A DNA stretch of 64,000 bases from Murdochiella sp. Marseille-P8839 (GTDB lineage: Bacteria > Bacillota > Clostridia > Tissierellales > Peptoniphilaceae), in NCBI GenBank assembly GCA_019753405.1, contig JAIKLF010000001.1:66789-130788 (forward strand). The letters run 5' to 3'. The translations under genes were made by a program, and so were the position numbers. Under the pieces are notes generated by a model. That model saw only the letters and a program-made list of their open reading frames with translations, was not told the origin of the DNA and made no database searches. This document shows, piece by piece, positions 26,272 through 36,412 of this stretch. The number at the start of each line of letters is the position of its first letter. The first letter of the stretch is position 1.

Positions 26272-26344
26272 CTACCCTTAGCTCAGTTGGTAGAGCACCT
26301 GACTCTTAATCAGGGTGTCCAGGGTTCGAGTCCCTGAGGGTGGA
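26272..26344 (+). tRNA. tRNA-Lys (anticodon CTT)
   Basis: A full cloverleaf: acceptor CTACCCT/AGGGTGG with G-U pairing at the second position, anticodon stem CCTGA/TCAGG around loop CTCTTAA, and T arm with GGTTCGAGTCC. CCA is not encoded. An integrase scrap lies just downstream, so its 3' end may have served as an integration site. Confidence 0.95.
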
Positions 26345-26439
26345 TAGCCTTGAAGCCGTTGGAATCACTTGATTTCAGCGGTTTTTATTTTTCTCAAAAT
26401 TCTCGTTTTTTGCATTTTGTCCTCAATTTTGCCCTCACC

Positions 26440-26580
26440 TCAAAAATTCAATCTTTTATCCATGCTGTTCTTCGTCTTATCGATCATCGTGTTGGAGAAA
26501 TCGACATAGTAGGTGAGTGTTGCTTGTATATCTTTGTGTCCACCAGCGTTTAGAGTGCTTTGGTGCTTCTTGCCGGAATA
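26440..26580 (-). pseudogene. 3' remnant of a phage-type tyrosine integrase
   Basis: Read on the minus strand, the last 36 or so codons give GHKDIQATLTYYVDFSNTM and then a short Lys-rich tail ending in TGA at 26442-26440. This is the box II end of tyrosine recombinases, with the GH(K)DIQ-TTL-Y context and the nucleophilic Tyr region. Upstream the frame soon meets a stop and the remaining domains are absent. It lies 95 bp from tRNA-Lys, pointing toward it, as left behind when an element integrated at the tRNA is lost. Confidence 0.75.
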
Positions 26581-26610
26581 CTAGTGGGTGTCCTGTTTTC
26601 AGAGCAATAA

Positions 26611-27022
26611 GTGTGTCCGAAAAGACGAGAAAGGCAAAAAAGGGACACGAATTTGGGCCGTTCGGGAAGCGAAGTGTGTCCGAAAAACGGGAATTGAAAA
26701 AAAGGGACACAGATATTAGCCGTTTGGGGCAAAAAGTGTGTCCGAAAAACGAGAAAGGCAAAAAAGGGACACGAATTTGAGCCGTTCGAAGAGAAAAGTG
26801 TGTCCGAAAAACGGGAATTGAAAAAAAGGGACACAGATATTAGCCGTTTGGAGCGAAAAGCATGTCCGAAAAACGAGAAAGGCAAAAAAAGGGACACGAA
26901 TTTGAGCCGTTCGAAGAGAAAAGTGTGTCCGAAAAACGGGAATTGTAAAAAAAGGACACAGATATTAGCCGTTTGGAGCGAAAAGTGTGTCCGAAAAACG
27001 AGAAAGGCGAAAAAGAAGACAA
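26611..27022. repeat. Tandem array of alternating 62-63 bp hairpin units
   Basis: Seven units start at 26611, 26674, 26736, 26798, 26860, 26923 and 26985. Two subtypes alternate strictly. Type A has GTGTGTCCGAAAAACGAG, then GGGACACGAATTTGAGCCG. Type B has GTGTGTCCGAAAAACGGG, then GGGACACAGATATTAGCCG. In each unit GTGTCC and GGGACAC form a hairpin stem. The true repeat is the roughly 125-bp A+B pair. Unit lengths vary between 62 and 63 bp, so no reading frame is preserved. Confidence 0.9.
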
Positions 27023-27094
27023 TATATCAAGAAGCAGCCCAATTTACGATTTATCCATTGTGGTCTCCTCGATGTAAAAAAAAGGAGGGCTGAA

Positions 27095-27440
27095 AAGGAG
27101 CCCTTTTCAATGCTTTTAAAATTTAAGCTCCAATTTTTGCGTAATTCTCCCGTCAAAAAGGAGCCCGATTTTAGAAGCTCCGATTTTGGGCTCCTTAAAA
27201 GGGCATAAAGTCATGTCACTAAGGATCTCATTTTAACGTTTTCGTAATTCAGGCTTCCATTCCAACACTTCGAAGCAAATAACGAGGAGCCTGTTTCAAC
27301 GTTTTCGTAATTAGGGCTCCTATTTTTACATTTTGAAGTCAATGCTAAGGAGTCCATTTCGATGTTTTCTCAATTAAGGCTCCTTTTTCCACATTTAGGA
27401 GCAAATACTAAGGAGATTTAGGAGCATATTCAAAGGAGAA
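27095..27440. repeat. Degenerate tandem array with exact 63-bp period
   Basis: The box AAGGAG (with variants AAGGAT and GAGGAG) occurs at 27095, 27158, 27221, 27284, 27347 and 27410, always 63 bp apart. Between boxes the sequence is A+T rich, with a GGCTCC element (reverse complement GGAGCC) that can pair with the box region, and ACGTTTTCGTAATT in the middle units. It differs in sequence from the 26611-27022 array but has nearly the same period and hairpin design. It ends about 200 bp before the V-ATPase operon. 27441-27636 contains no further recognisable element except one more GGAGCCC at 27498. Confidence 0.8.
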
Positions 27441-27636
27441 ATTTAGGGAATTGGGTTTTTGGACTCCTCGATCGAGCAACAAGCAGTGTCAGAAAGGAGC
27501 CCTTTTTAAACCGTCCCTTGCATTATCCGTCGTCCACCGAAAAAAGATCGCCATCCGACAAGCTTTTTTTTGTGGTCACTTTTCGCTAAAATCGGGTATA
27601 GAACGAGCAGGTTATTGTAAAGGGGAAGGAGGAAAA

Positions 27637-27960
27637 ATGGCGAAAGAAGCGATTCAACAGATATTGGCTGCCGAAGAAGAAGCGGCGCGTCTTGTCGCGG
27701 AAGCGAAAAATCAAGCAAAAGTCATGCTTGATGAAGGACGTGGTGCGTATCGTGAGGAAGCCGAAACGATTATTGCCGAGGCCAAGGAGCGGGCCGCTTC
27801 TCTCAAAAAGAAGTATGAACAGGAGGCAAGAGCTGCTGTGGCAGAAACGTCGGAGCAGAAAAATGCGCGTGTCGAAAAAATTCGCCAGCAGGATGCTGCC
27901 TGGGTTGATCGCATGGCTGACCGGATGGTAGAAGAGGTGTTGCGCTATGGCCATCGTTAA
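27637..27960 (+). CDS. ntpG: V-type ATPase subunit G/H (peripheral stalk)
   Basis: A 107-residue, almost entirely coiled-coil protein rich in Ala, Glu and Lys (LAAEEEAARLVAEAKNQAK), as expected for the stalk subunit that pairs with subunit E. It is the first gene of the operon. The ATG at 27637 has GGAAGGAGG upstream; the long upstream extension of the frame runs through the repeat region and is not coding. It overlaps ntpI by 14 bases. Confidence 0.85.
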   Translation: MAKEAIQQILAAEEEAARLVAEAKNQAKVMLDEGRGAYREEAETIIAEAKERAASLKKKYEQEARAAVAETSEQKNARVEKIRQQDAAWVDRMADRMVEEVLRYGHR

Positions 27961-29890
27961 AATGTCTGCATTCCAGCTTACCTTTTTTGCTTCGGAAAGA
28001 GACGCTTTGTTGCAACGTCTGCAAACGTTTAACAAGGTACATATCGTTGAACAGGGCGATCCGACGGTTGAAGGTATTCATGCCCTGTCCTTAGCGAAAG
28101 AGCATAATGCCCTGCAGAGTCAGATTTCTCGCCTTGAGGAAGCCATAGAAACGTTGCGCGCCTACGTTCCTGTACCGACACACTGGACGGAAAAGCTTGG
28201 CAATGCTCTTCCTCAAGCAACGGCGAATGTGGATTTTCTTGTCGACGAAGTGATCGATGAAATTCACGACGAAAAGGAAACCATCCATCGCGCTATCGAG
28301 AAAATCAAAGCCAATGCCGAAAAGAAACAGGAGCTTTCCCATTGGGCGGCGTTGGACGTTTCCAAAGAGGAGCTGTCTGCTATGCGCAGTATCCAAGCGA
28401 TGGTAGGCACCATTCCTCAACGGTGGGCGGATGATGTGCGAAAATTTATTTCTGCCGAAGCGAAGGGAACGACCGTTGAATTTCTGGATGCGGACGCCAA
28501 GGTATACTATGTACTCGTTCTTACCAACGGAAAGGACGAGGGATTGGGCACCGTTCTGCGCGATGCGAGCTTCCAGCCGTTTCCGCTCGAAGAAGGCGGT
28601 ACGATCGCAGAGCAACTGCAAGCGCTGGATAAAGATACCATGGCGCAGGAAAAGACCATCGCAGACGGCAAAGTGCATCTGAAACGCCTCTGCGAAAAAT
28701 GGTTGACGTCTCTGGAAGTGGTATATGAAGAAAAAGCAGAGCAATTTGCGCTTTTGAATGCGGAAGATCGCCTGCTGTATTCCAGAAGACTCAGCTTTAT
28801 GAAAGGCTATGTTCCGACAGAAGAGGTGAATGCCTTTAAGGAGGCGGTCGCCGGAGATATGGATCCGGCACGCTATTTGCTGGATATTACGCCGGCGGAT
28901 GTCAACGACCCGGAAGTGCCCATTCTTTTGCAGAACAATGCCATCGCAAAGCCGTTTGAAAATATTGTCAAGACCTATTCGCTTCCGCTCTATAAAGAGA
29001 TGGATCCTACCGGGCTGATCACACCTTGGTACATTCTCTTTTTCAGCATCATGCTTGGTGACTTGGGCTATGGGGCGCTGCTTTTCCTCGGAACGACCCT
29101 TGCCTTGCACTTTTTCGATTGGAAGCCTAATACGGAGATGTCGCTGCGTTTCTTTCAGGTGTTAAGCGTACCGACGATGATCGTTGGTCTATGCTTCGGA
29201 TCGCTTTTTGGCGGACTGATTCCCATTCCGGCGCTGGTGCTGGATCCGATGAAGGACTTTATGACCATGATCGTTGCATCCGTCGCGCTCGGCTTTGTCC
29301 ATTTGATGGTCGGCCTTGGATTAAAGGGTGTACAGCTGATGCGAGAAGGCAATCCCAAGGGGGTCGTCTATGACGTGTTTTCATGGATGTTTATTCTCGT
29401 CGGTTTATTGATGGTCGCTCTGACGACGATTCTGAACGGGAATCCGCTCTTTAAAACGATCGGGTTTGTCATGGCCATTGTCGGCGCTGTATTGGTGTTG
29501 CTGTTTTCTGCACGAGACGAAAAAGGCGTCGGTCGCTTTACCTGGGGACTTTATAATCTCTATGGCGCAACGAGTTATATCGGCGATCTGGTCAGCTATA
29601 CGCGTCTTACCGCGATTATGCTTGCGGGTGCGTACATCGGCTATGCCATGAATATGATTGGAGGAATGCTCACCGGGCTCGGCGTTCCGGGCTTTGTGCT
29701 TGCCGCCCTCATCATTGTGGGCGCCCACCTGTTCAATCTGTTCTTGAGCTCGCTGTCGTCGTATGTCCATGCGATGCGCCTGATTTATGTGGAATTTTTT
29801 GGAAAGTTTTTTGAAGGGGGAGGCAAGCCGTTCCGCGGGTTGCGTCCTGAGCCGAAATATGTTGACTTGCAGTCGCCGCGTGAGCGTTAA
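27947..29890 (+). CDS. ntpI: V-type ATPase subunit I (membrane a-subunit)
   Basis: A 647-residue stator subunit. The N-terminal half is cytosolic and coiled-coil. The C-terminal half (about 350-640) has seven to eight transmembrane helices, with PTGLITPWYILFFSIMLGDLGYG at its start and the conserved YLGDLVSYTRL-like YIGDLVSYTRLTAIM carrying the Arg that releases the ion from the c-ring. The length is normal for bacterial NtpI. It begins inside the ntpG 3' end. Confidence 0.95.
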   Translation: MAIVKMSAFQLTFFASERDALLQRLQTFNKVHIVEQGDPTVEGIHALSLAKEHNALQSQISRLEEAIETLRAYVPVPTHWTEKLGNALPQATANVDFLVDEVIDEIHDEKETIHRAIEKIKANAEKKQELSHWAALDVSKEELSAMRSIQAMVGTIPQRWADDVRKFISAEAKGTTVEFLDADAKVYYVLVLTNGKDEGLGTVLRDASFQPFPLEEGGTIAEQLQALDKDTMAQEKTIADGKVHLKRLCEKWLTSLEVVYEEKAEQFALLNAEDRLLYSRRLSFMKGYVPTEEVNAFKEAVAGDMDPARYLLDITPADVNDPEVPILLQNNAIAKPFENIVKTYSLPLYKEMDPTGLITPWYILFFSIMLGDLGYGALLFLGTTLALHFFDWKPNTEMSLRFFQVLSVPTMIVGLCFGSLFGGLIPIPALVLDPMKDFMTMIVASVALGFVHLMVGLGLKGVQLMREGNPKGVVYDVFSWMFILVGLLMVALTTILNGNPLFKTIGFVMAIVGAVLVLLFSARDEKGVGRFTWGLYNLYGATSYIGDLVSYTRLTAIMLAGAYIGYAMNMIGGMLTGLGVPGFVLAALIIVGAHLFNLFLSSLSSYVHAMRLIYVEFFGKFFEGGGKPFRGLRPEPKYVDLQSPRER

Positions 29891-30394
<504 letters not shown>

Positions 30395-30420
30395 TTTCTC
30401 CACAAAGAAAGGAGGAAGAC

Positions 30421-30975
30421 ATGGCCCAACTGGAACAATTGATCGAACAAATTCGCAGGGATGCGAACGAACAGAAAACCGAACTATTTGATGCGGCAAG
30501 GGAGCAGGTGCAGGAAGAAAAAGAACGTGCGCTGAAGAAGGCTCGCCTTGAGGCGGAGGATATTCTTGCCCATGCCGAACGCGAAAAAGCGGCGATTGTT
30601 GATCGCGTGCAGGCGGAAGAGGAACGTGACGAGCGCAATGCGCAACTATGTGCCAAGCAGGAACTCGTGCAGAAAGTGTTTGCTCTTGCGGAAGAAAAGC
30701 TTCTACATTTAGAGCCTACACAGTTGCAGGAAGCACTTGATGTGTATCTTGCTGCACATCCCTTGGCCGAAGATGCGGTTTTGGAATTGCCAAAAGAAAG
30801 CACCCTTCAAGCGCCTCCGGGTGTAAAGGTGGAAAGATCCGATACCTTCATGAGCGGCTTTCGCGTTCGTCGCGCCGGGATGCGCGAAAACTTCGATTAC
30901 ATCGAGATTCTGCAGTATATGCGGCATGATCTGGAGCAGGAGGTCATTCGCGCGATGGCGGAAGGAGAGGAATGA
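30421..30975 (+). CDS. ntpE: V-type ATPase subunit E
   Basis: A 184-residue peripheral-stalk subunit with a long N-terminal charged coiled coil (about 1-90) and a small globular C-terminal domain containing GFRVRRAGMRENFDY. It pairs with subunit G to hold the catalytic head against rotation. The ATG at 30421 has AAAGGAGG 6 nt upstream. It overlaps ntpC by 4 bases. Confidence 0.9.
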   Translation: MAQLEQLIEQIRRDANEQKTELFDAAREQVQEEKERALKKARLEAEDILAHAEREKAAIVDRVQAEEERDERNAQLCAKQELVQKVFALAEEKLLHLEPTQLQEALDVYLAAHPLAEDAVLELPKESTLQAPPGVKVERSDTFMSGFRVRRAGMRENFDYIEILQYMRHDLEQEVIRAMAEGEE

Positions 30976-32039
30976 TGGATAATCAAGCCTTTGCTTCCAT
31001 GCGCGTTCATATGGCTGAAAAGGAGCTAATCACACCCGGTCAATGGGACCGTATGCGGGAAGCGCCGGACTACGCCACCGCGATACAAGTATTAAAAGAA
31101 ACCCGTTATGGAGCGCTCTTCACGGAAGGCGAGTTTCCCGTGCTTTCCGAGGTGCTCAAAATCGAATTGCAGAAACAGGCCGACTTCATCTTTGATCTCG
31201 TGCGAGAGCCGGAACTCAGACGTTTGCTGTTTCTTCGCTACGATTACCACAATCTGAAGATTCTGGTCAAAGCGTCGACCGAACCGGATCGTTTTCTGTC
31301 GTTGTTGTTTCCCTTCGGCACCTTGTTTCTTCCGCAGATCAAGAAGCAAATTGCTGAGAAGAAAACTTTTGGCGTAGCCACTTTGGCGGAACGGACGGCG
31401 GTCGAGGCCGCTAAGGTCTGGGCGGAAACGGGAGATGCGCAGGAGGTGGATTTCCTGCTGGATCGTGCCTATTTTACGGAATTGCATGCGTTGAGCAAGA
31501 AAAGTAAAAGCCCATTCTTTATTCGTTATGCGCAGGAGATGACGGATTTTACCAATCTGCTTTCCTTTTTCCGCGCTCGCGTACAACAGCAACCAAAATC
31601 GTTCCTGACGCACGTCTTTTTACCCGGAGGCACCATTCGTGTCGAAGATCTGCTGTCGCCGAAAGTGTCTTCGCCCGTGGTGGAAGACGGATCCAATGCC
31701 TTAAGCGGCGTGGATCGGGAAAAACTTTGTGCCATGTTGCATCGAGCCGGTGCGTCCAATGACACAGTTAATGCTTGGGAAGCCTTTGCACAAACAGGAG
31801 ATATGAATGAAGTGGAGAGGGTGCGCGATCATGTATCGCTCCTTTTGGCGGTCGAAGGCGGAAGAAAAGAATCCGGCTTGGCGCTACTCTTTTCCTATCT
31901 GGTGCGCGTGCGAACGGAAATACAGGATGTGAATATCGTTCTGGGCGCGAAGCGTATCGGCTTACCCGCGGACAAAATCGCGATATATATGCGTACGATA
32001 ACGCCGGGAACGCAAGGGGAAAGGAGCCGTCATGCATAA
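30972..32039 (+). CDS. ntpC: V-type ATPase subunit C/d
   Basis: A 355-residue V_ATPase_I_CDAC-type subunit linking the central stalk to the membrane ring. It carries the family's RYDYHNLKILVKA (about 92-104) and a C-terminal VRTEIQDVNIVLGAKRIGL. It overlaps ntpE as ATGATG; either Met could be used. It overlaps ntpF by 8 bases. Confidence 0.92.
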   Translation: MMDNQAFASMRVHMAEKELITPGQWDRMREAPDYATAIQVLKETRYGALFTEGEFPVLSEVLKIELQKQADFIFDLVREPELRRLLFLRYDYHNLKILVKASTEPDRFLSLLFPFGTLFLPQIKKQIAEKKTFGVATLAERTAVEAAKVWAETGDAQEVDFLLDRAYFTELHALSKKSKSPFFIRYAQEMTDFTNLLSFFRARVQQQPKSFLTHVFLPGGTIRVEDLLSPKVSSPVVEDGSNALSGVDREKLCAMLHRAGASNDTVNAWEAFAQTGDMNEVERVRDHVSLLLAVEGGRKESGLALLFSYLVRVRTEIQDVNIVLGAKRIGLPADKIAIYMRTITPGTQGERSRHA

Positions 32040-32340
32040 AGTAGCAGTGATTGGCGATCGCCATTCGGTACTGGCCTTTGAGGCACTCGGCTTAGAGGTT
32101 TTTACACCGACCGAAGATCATGAGATTCGCAATACCATTGAACGTCTTGCCCGCAACGATTACGCCGTCATCTTTATGACGGAGGAACTGGCTGAACGCG
32201 CGGAGGAGACGCTTTCACATTATCAAAATGCGGCCGTTCCGGCCATTATTATGATTCCGAACAGCAGCGGCTCAAAGGGCATCGGCATGCGTGAAATTTC
32301 CGCTAATGTGGAAAAAGCCGTGGGCATGAATATCTTTTAG
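32032..32340 (+). CDS. ntpF: V-type ATPase subunit F
   Basis: A 102-residue central-stalk subunit with the typical opening [21 protein letters not shown] and the later [18 protein letters not shown]. The ATG has AAGGAG in the ntpC end. It ends in TAG, showing that UAG is used as a normal stop inside this same operon. Confidence 0.93.
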   Translation: MHKVAVIGDRHSVLAFEALGLEVFTPTEDHEIRNTIERLARNDYAVIFMTEELAERAEETLSHYQNAAVPAIIMIPNSSGSKGIGMREISANVEKAVGMNIF

Positions 32341-32353
32341 ACGGGAGGGCACA

Positions 32354-34129
32354 TTGAAAGAAGGAACAATCATTAAGGTATCCGGACCGCTGGTTGAGGC
32401 CGGCGGAATGGAAGACGCCAACATTCAGGATGTGGTGGAAGTCTCCGATAAAGGACTGATTGGCGAAATCATCGAGATGAAGGGCGATGTCGCCTTTATC
32501 CAGGTTTATGAAGAGACCACAGGCATCGGGCCGGGAGAGCCTGTTACCTCGTTGGGTGCACCGCTTAGTGTCGAATTGGGACCGGGACTGGTCGGTCAGA
32601 TCTACGACGGTATCCAGCGCCCGCTCGATGATTTGGCGGATAAAGCGGGCGACTTTTTGGAGCGTGGTGTTTCCGCACCGGCCATTTCGCATGAGAAGAA
32701 ATGGGATTTCGTTGCAACCGCACAGGTTGGCGATACGGTTTCGGCGGGAGATATTTTGGGCACCGTACAGGAAACGGAAGTGCTGCAGCATAAAATTATG
32801 GTTTCCCCAAAACTGAAGGGAAAGATTACTGCGTTGACTTCCGGCGCCTATACGGTGAAAGACGTCATCGGCACGCTGGAAGACGAAAACGGCGAGGTGC
32901 ATGAACTGCATCTTTCCCAAACTTGGCCGGTTCGTCAGGCACGCCCGGTATCTCGAAAGATGGATCCGACGGTACCTTTGGTCACCGGACAGCGCGTCAT
33001 CGATACATTCTTTCCTGTAGCAAAAGGCGGAACGGCCGCCATTCCTGGTCCGTTCGGCTCCGGCAAAACGGTTATTCAGCATCAGCTGGCCAAGTGGGCG
33101 GATGCCGAGGTTATCGTCTACGTCGGCTGCGGTGAACGCGGAAACGAAATGACCGACGTCTTGAATGAATTTCCGGAAATTATTGACCCGAACACAGGAA
33201 AGAGCCTGATGCAGAAGGTCATTCTGATTGCGAACACTTCTAATATGCCGGTTGCGGCACGTGAAGCGTCCATTTACACCGGCATGACGATTGCGGAATA
33301 CTATCGCGATATGGGCTATTCGGTGGCGCTGATGGCCGATTCCACGTCACGTTGGGCGGAGGCTCTTCGTGAAATGTCCGGTCGTCTGGAAGAGATGCCC
33401 GGTGATGAAGGCTATCCCGCCTATTTAGCGTCGCGTATTGCAAGCTTCTAGGAGCGCACTGGGATTGTAAAGTGTCTCGGCAGCGATGAACGTGAAGGAT
33501 CTCTTACCGCCATCGGCGCGGTCTCTCCTCCGGGCGGCGACCTCTCCGAGCCGGTTACCCAGTCGACCTTGCGCATAGTCAAGGTGTTCTGGGGGCTGGA
33601 TTACGACTTGTCCTATGCACGCCATTTCCCGGCCATCAACTGGCTGAAGAGTTATTCTCTCTATCAGGAAAAAATGGACGATTATTTCTGTGAAGCGGTG
33701 CATCCGCAATTTGCAGCACACCGCCAGCAAGCTATGGCGCTTCTCACGGAAGAACAGAGTTTGCAGGAAATCGTACGTCTGGTCGGGAAAGATGCTCTTT
33801 CACCGGTTGATCAGCTGAAACTCTTCACCGCAAAATCGCTGCGCGAAGATTTTTTGCAGCAAAATGCCTTTGATGATGTGGATACGTACTGTTCGGCGCA
33901 AAAGCAGTTTGCTATGTTGACGATGATTCTTGCTTTCCATGAGAAAGCGAAGGAAGCGCTGGAGCATGGCGTATATCTGCGTGAAATTGAAAGTATGCCG
34001 ATTCGTCAGCGTATCGTTCGCATGCGCCAAATTCCCGAAGATAAGTTGGACGAAATGGATTCCCTCCGTCAGGAGATGACAGCGGCGTTTCAAACGCTGA
34101 TGCAGGAGCAGGAGGTCGTCAATGATTAA
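32354..34129 (+). pseudogene. ntpA: V-type ATPase catalytic subunit A, interrupted by one in-frame TAG
   Basis: The gene is open in a single frame for 592 codons except for TAG at 33449-33451 (codon 366). The sequence [11 protein letters not shown]-stop-ERTGIVKCLGSDE aligns with the family's conserved SFYERAGRVKCLGS, so the stop replaces an invariant Tyr codon. Everything else is intact: Walker [12 protein letters not shown] (about 230-240), [38 protein letters not shown], and a normal C-terminal helical domain to 34129. The start is TTG with GGGAGGG upstream. A recent Tyr-to-amber mutation or a base-calling error are both possible; without read-through the catalytic subunit is truncated and the ATPase inactive. 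There is no frameshift or other lesion. Confidence 0.9.
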
Positions 34130-35612
34130 GGATTATCAAACCGTTCGCGAAATTTCCGGCCCGATCATGCTGGTGACCGGCGTGGAGGGCGTGAAATACG
34201 AGGAACTGGTCGAAGTACAGCTTCAGGATGGGACAAGTCGACGCGGAAAAGTATTGGAAGTCAGCGAAAAAGCGACGTTGGTTCAGCTCTTTGAAGGTTC
34301 CGCAGGTATCAATATGCGTGATACCTCGGTACGCTTTTTGGGGCATCCGCAGGAAATCGGCGTATCCACGGATATGATCGGCCGCATCTTTAACGGCATG
34401 GGCGAGCCCATTGATGACGGCCCCAAGTTGCTGCCGGAAAAACGACTGGACATTAACGGCTCCGCCATCAATCCGTATTCGCGCCAGTATCCGTCTGAAT
34501 TTATTCAAACCGGCGTTTCGGCTATTGACGGCCTGAACACACTGGTTCGCGGACAGAAATTGCCGATTTTCTCCGGCAACGGACTTCCGCACAATCAATT
34601 GGCTGCGCAAATTGCCCGCCAGGCGACGGTGCGTGGTACGGATGAAAAATTTGCGGTCGTATTTGCCGCCATGGGCATTACGTTTGAAGAAGCACAGTTT
34701 TTCATTAAAGATTTTCAGAAGACGGGCGCCATTAACCGTGCAGTACTGTTCATGAATTTGGCGGACGATCCGACGATCGAGCGTATTTCGACACCGCGTA
34801 TCGCTTTAACCGCAGCGGAATACCTCGCTTTTGAACAGGGAATGCACGTCTTGGTCATCATGACGGACATGACCAACTATGCCGAGGCTTTGCGTGAAGT
34901 TTCCGCCGCACGAAAAGAAGTGCCGGGACGTCGCGGTTTCCCGGGCTATCTCTACACCGACCTTTCACAGTTATATGAGCGCGCCGGAAGAATTAAGGGA
35001 CGCGAAGGCTCCATCACACAGCTCCCGATTCTGTCCATGCCGGAGGACGATATTACCCATCCGATTCCGGACTTGACAGGCTACATTACCGAGGGACAGA
35101 TCATTTTGAATCGCAGTCTCTATAACCGCGGTATTTTCCCGCCGATTGATATTTTGCCCTCTCTTTCGCGTTTGAAGGATAAGGGAATCGGCGAAGGCAA
35201 GACCCGAAAAGACCACGCGGCCACAATGAATCAGATTTACGCGGCCGTCGCTCGCGGGCGCAATGCCAAGGAACTTTCCACCATCCTCGGCGAGGCGGCT
35301 CTTTCCGATGCGGATATCGCTTTTGCCCATTTCTCGGATGCCTTTGATGCGGAATATGTCAATCAGGGCTTTACCACCAACCGCACGATTGAAGAAACAC
35401 TGGATCTGGGCTGGAAACTGTTGCGTATGTTGCCACGCGAAGAGCTCAAGCGTATCAAGGATGACATGATTAACGAACACTTCGGTCCGGAGGGAACCGG
35501 TGCCGAAACGGATGCCGTTTCGCGTGTGGCGATGATGAAGCAGCAGCAATTCTATCAGGAACAGACCGCACATGAAGAAAACCGCGGAAAGGGACAGGAG
35601 GAAGCGCAATGA
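34122..35612 (+). CDS. ntpB: V-type ATPase subunit B (regulatory/non-catalytic head)
   Basis: A 496-residue head subunit without a P-loop. Conserved parts include [33 protein letters not shown] (with the family's [18 protein letters not shown] after it), [30 protein letters not shown] and [22 protein letters not shown]. About 35 C-terminal residues, Gln/Glu-rich, exceed the usual length. The start has AGGAGG 7 nt upstream within ntpA and overlaps it. The gene itself is intact, unlike ntpA. Confidence 0.95.
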   Translation: MIKDYQTVREISGPIMLVTGVEGVKYEELVEVQLQDGTSRRGKVLEVSEKATLVQLFEGSAGINMRDTSVRFLGHPQEIGVSTDMIGRIFNGMGEPIDDGPKLLPEKRLDINGSAINPYSRQYPSEFIQTGVSAIDGLNTLVRGQKLPIFSGNGLPHNQLAAQIARQATVRGTDEKFAVVFAAMGITFEEAQFFIKDFQKTGAINRAVLFMNLADDPTIERISTPRIALTAAEYLAFEQGMHVLVIMTDMTNYAEALREVSAARKEVPGRRGFPGYLYTDLSQLYERAGRIKGREGSITQLPILSMPEDDITHPIPDLTGYITEGQIILNRSLYNRGIFPPIDILPSLSRLKDKGIGEGKTRKDHAATMNQIYAAVARGRNAKELSTILGEAALSDADIAFAHFSDAFDAEYVNQGFTTNRTIEETLDLGWKLLRMLPREELKRIKDDMINEHFGPEGTGAETDAVSRVAMMKQQQFYQEQTAHEENRGKGQEEAQ

Positions 35613-36301
35613 CGCGCCTGAATGTCAATCCAACGCGCATGGTGATGACGGGCCTGAAGGAACGCCTGAAAACCGCCGAGCGCGGCCATAAATTGCTAAA
35701 AGATAAGCAGGACGAACTGATGCGTCGCTTTATTGCGCTGGCGAAGGAAAACCGCACGCTGCGTGAAGAGGTGGAAAAGGAACTGCAAGAAGCGTTTCGC
35801 GCCTTCGCCATGGCCAGTGCCGTGATGTCCGACCCGATGCTGGAAAATGCGCTGTTAAGCTCGAAACAGCGCATGGGCGTGGACGTGCGCGTGGAAAACA
35901 TTATGAGCGTACGCATTCCTGCGTTCACCTTTGAACGTAGCGGCGTCGAAGAGGGAAAAGAAGCGAACATCTATCCCTATGGCTTCGCGCAGACTTCGGT
36001 TGAACTGGACGTGGCGTTGAAAAAACTCAACGACGTTATGGACCGCTTGTTGGAGTTGGCCAAGCTGGAAAAAAGTTGTCAGCTGATGGCAAAGGAGATT
36101 GAATCCACAAGGCGGCGCGTGAATGCCCTGGAGTATCGGACGATTCCCGATTTGGAAGAGACCATCACCTATATTCGCATGAAATTGGAAGAAGAGGATC
36201 GTGCGACGATTACTCGCCTGTTAAAGATCAAAGATCTTATTTCTCAAGCGCGGGAAGAAGGCCGTCAAGACATTGAGGTGCTTTTGCAAACCAATCAGTA
36301 A
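35609..36301 (+). CDS. ntpD: V-type ATPase subunit D (central rotor)
   Basis: A 230-residue antiparallel coiled-coil rotor subunit. It opens with [20 protein letters not shown], a family hallmark, and ends with [18 protein letters not shown]. The ATG overlaps the ntpB stop (ATGA). Last gene of the operon; no clear terminator follows in the 111 bp before the next gene. Confidence 0.94.
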   Translation: MTRLNVNPTRMVMTGLKERLKTAERGHKLLKDKQDELMRRFIALAKENRTLREEVEKELQEAFRAFAMASAVMSDPMLENALLSSKQRMGVDVRVENIMSVRIPAFTFERSGVEEGKEANIYPYGFAQTSVELDVALKKLNDVMDRLLELAKLEKSCQLMAKEIESTRRRVNALEYRTIPDLEETITYIRMKLEEEDRATITRLLKIKDLISQAREEGRQDIEVLLQTNQ

Positions 36302-36412
36302 TGTACATCGACGAGGAAAGGCAATTCCACCTTCACGCACCCTTCACAATTCCATGGTATAGTATGGGCGGTTCGGCAGAGGAAGATCTGTCGGGATCGG
36401 AAAGGACGAAAG

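Noticed and set aside
26517-27093. Repeat-containing protein encoded across the 62-63 bp array
   Set aside because: Open frames exist on both strands because the repeat lacks stops, but unit lengths alternate between 62 and 63 bp and no frame, start or ribosome site is maintained.
33449-33451. Genome-wide reassignment of UAG or routine pyrrolysine use
   Set aside because: cysS and ntpF end with TAG at expected lengths, so UAG acts as a stop here; a pyl system cannot be seen in the window.
33569-34129. Separate gene after the first part of ntpA
   Set aside because: It is the same frame as ntpA, separated by a single TAG, with conserved ntpA sequence running through; there is no start or ribosome site of its own.
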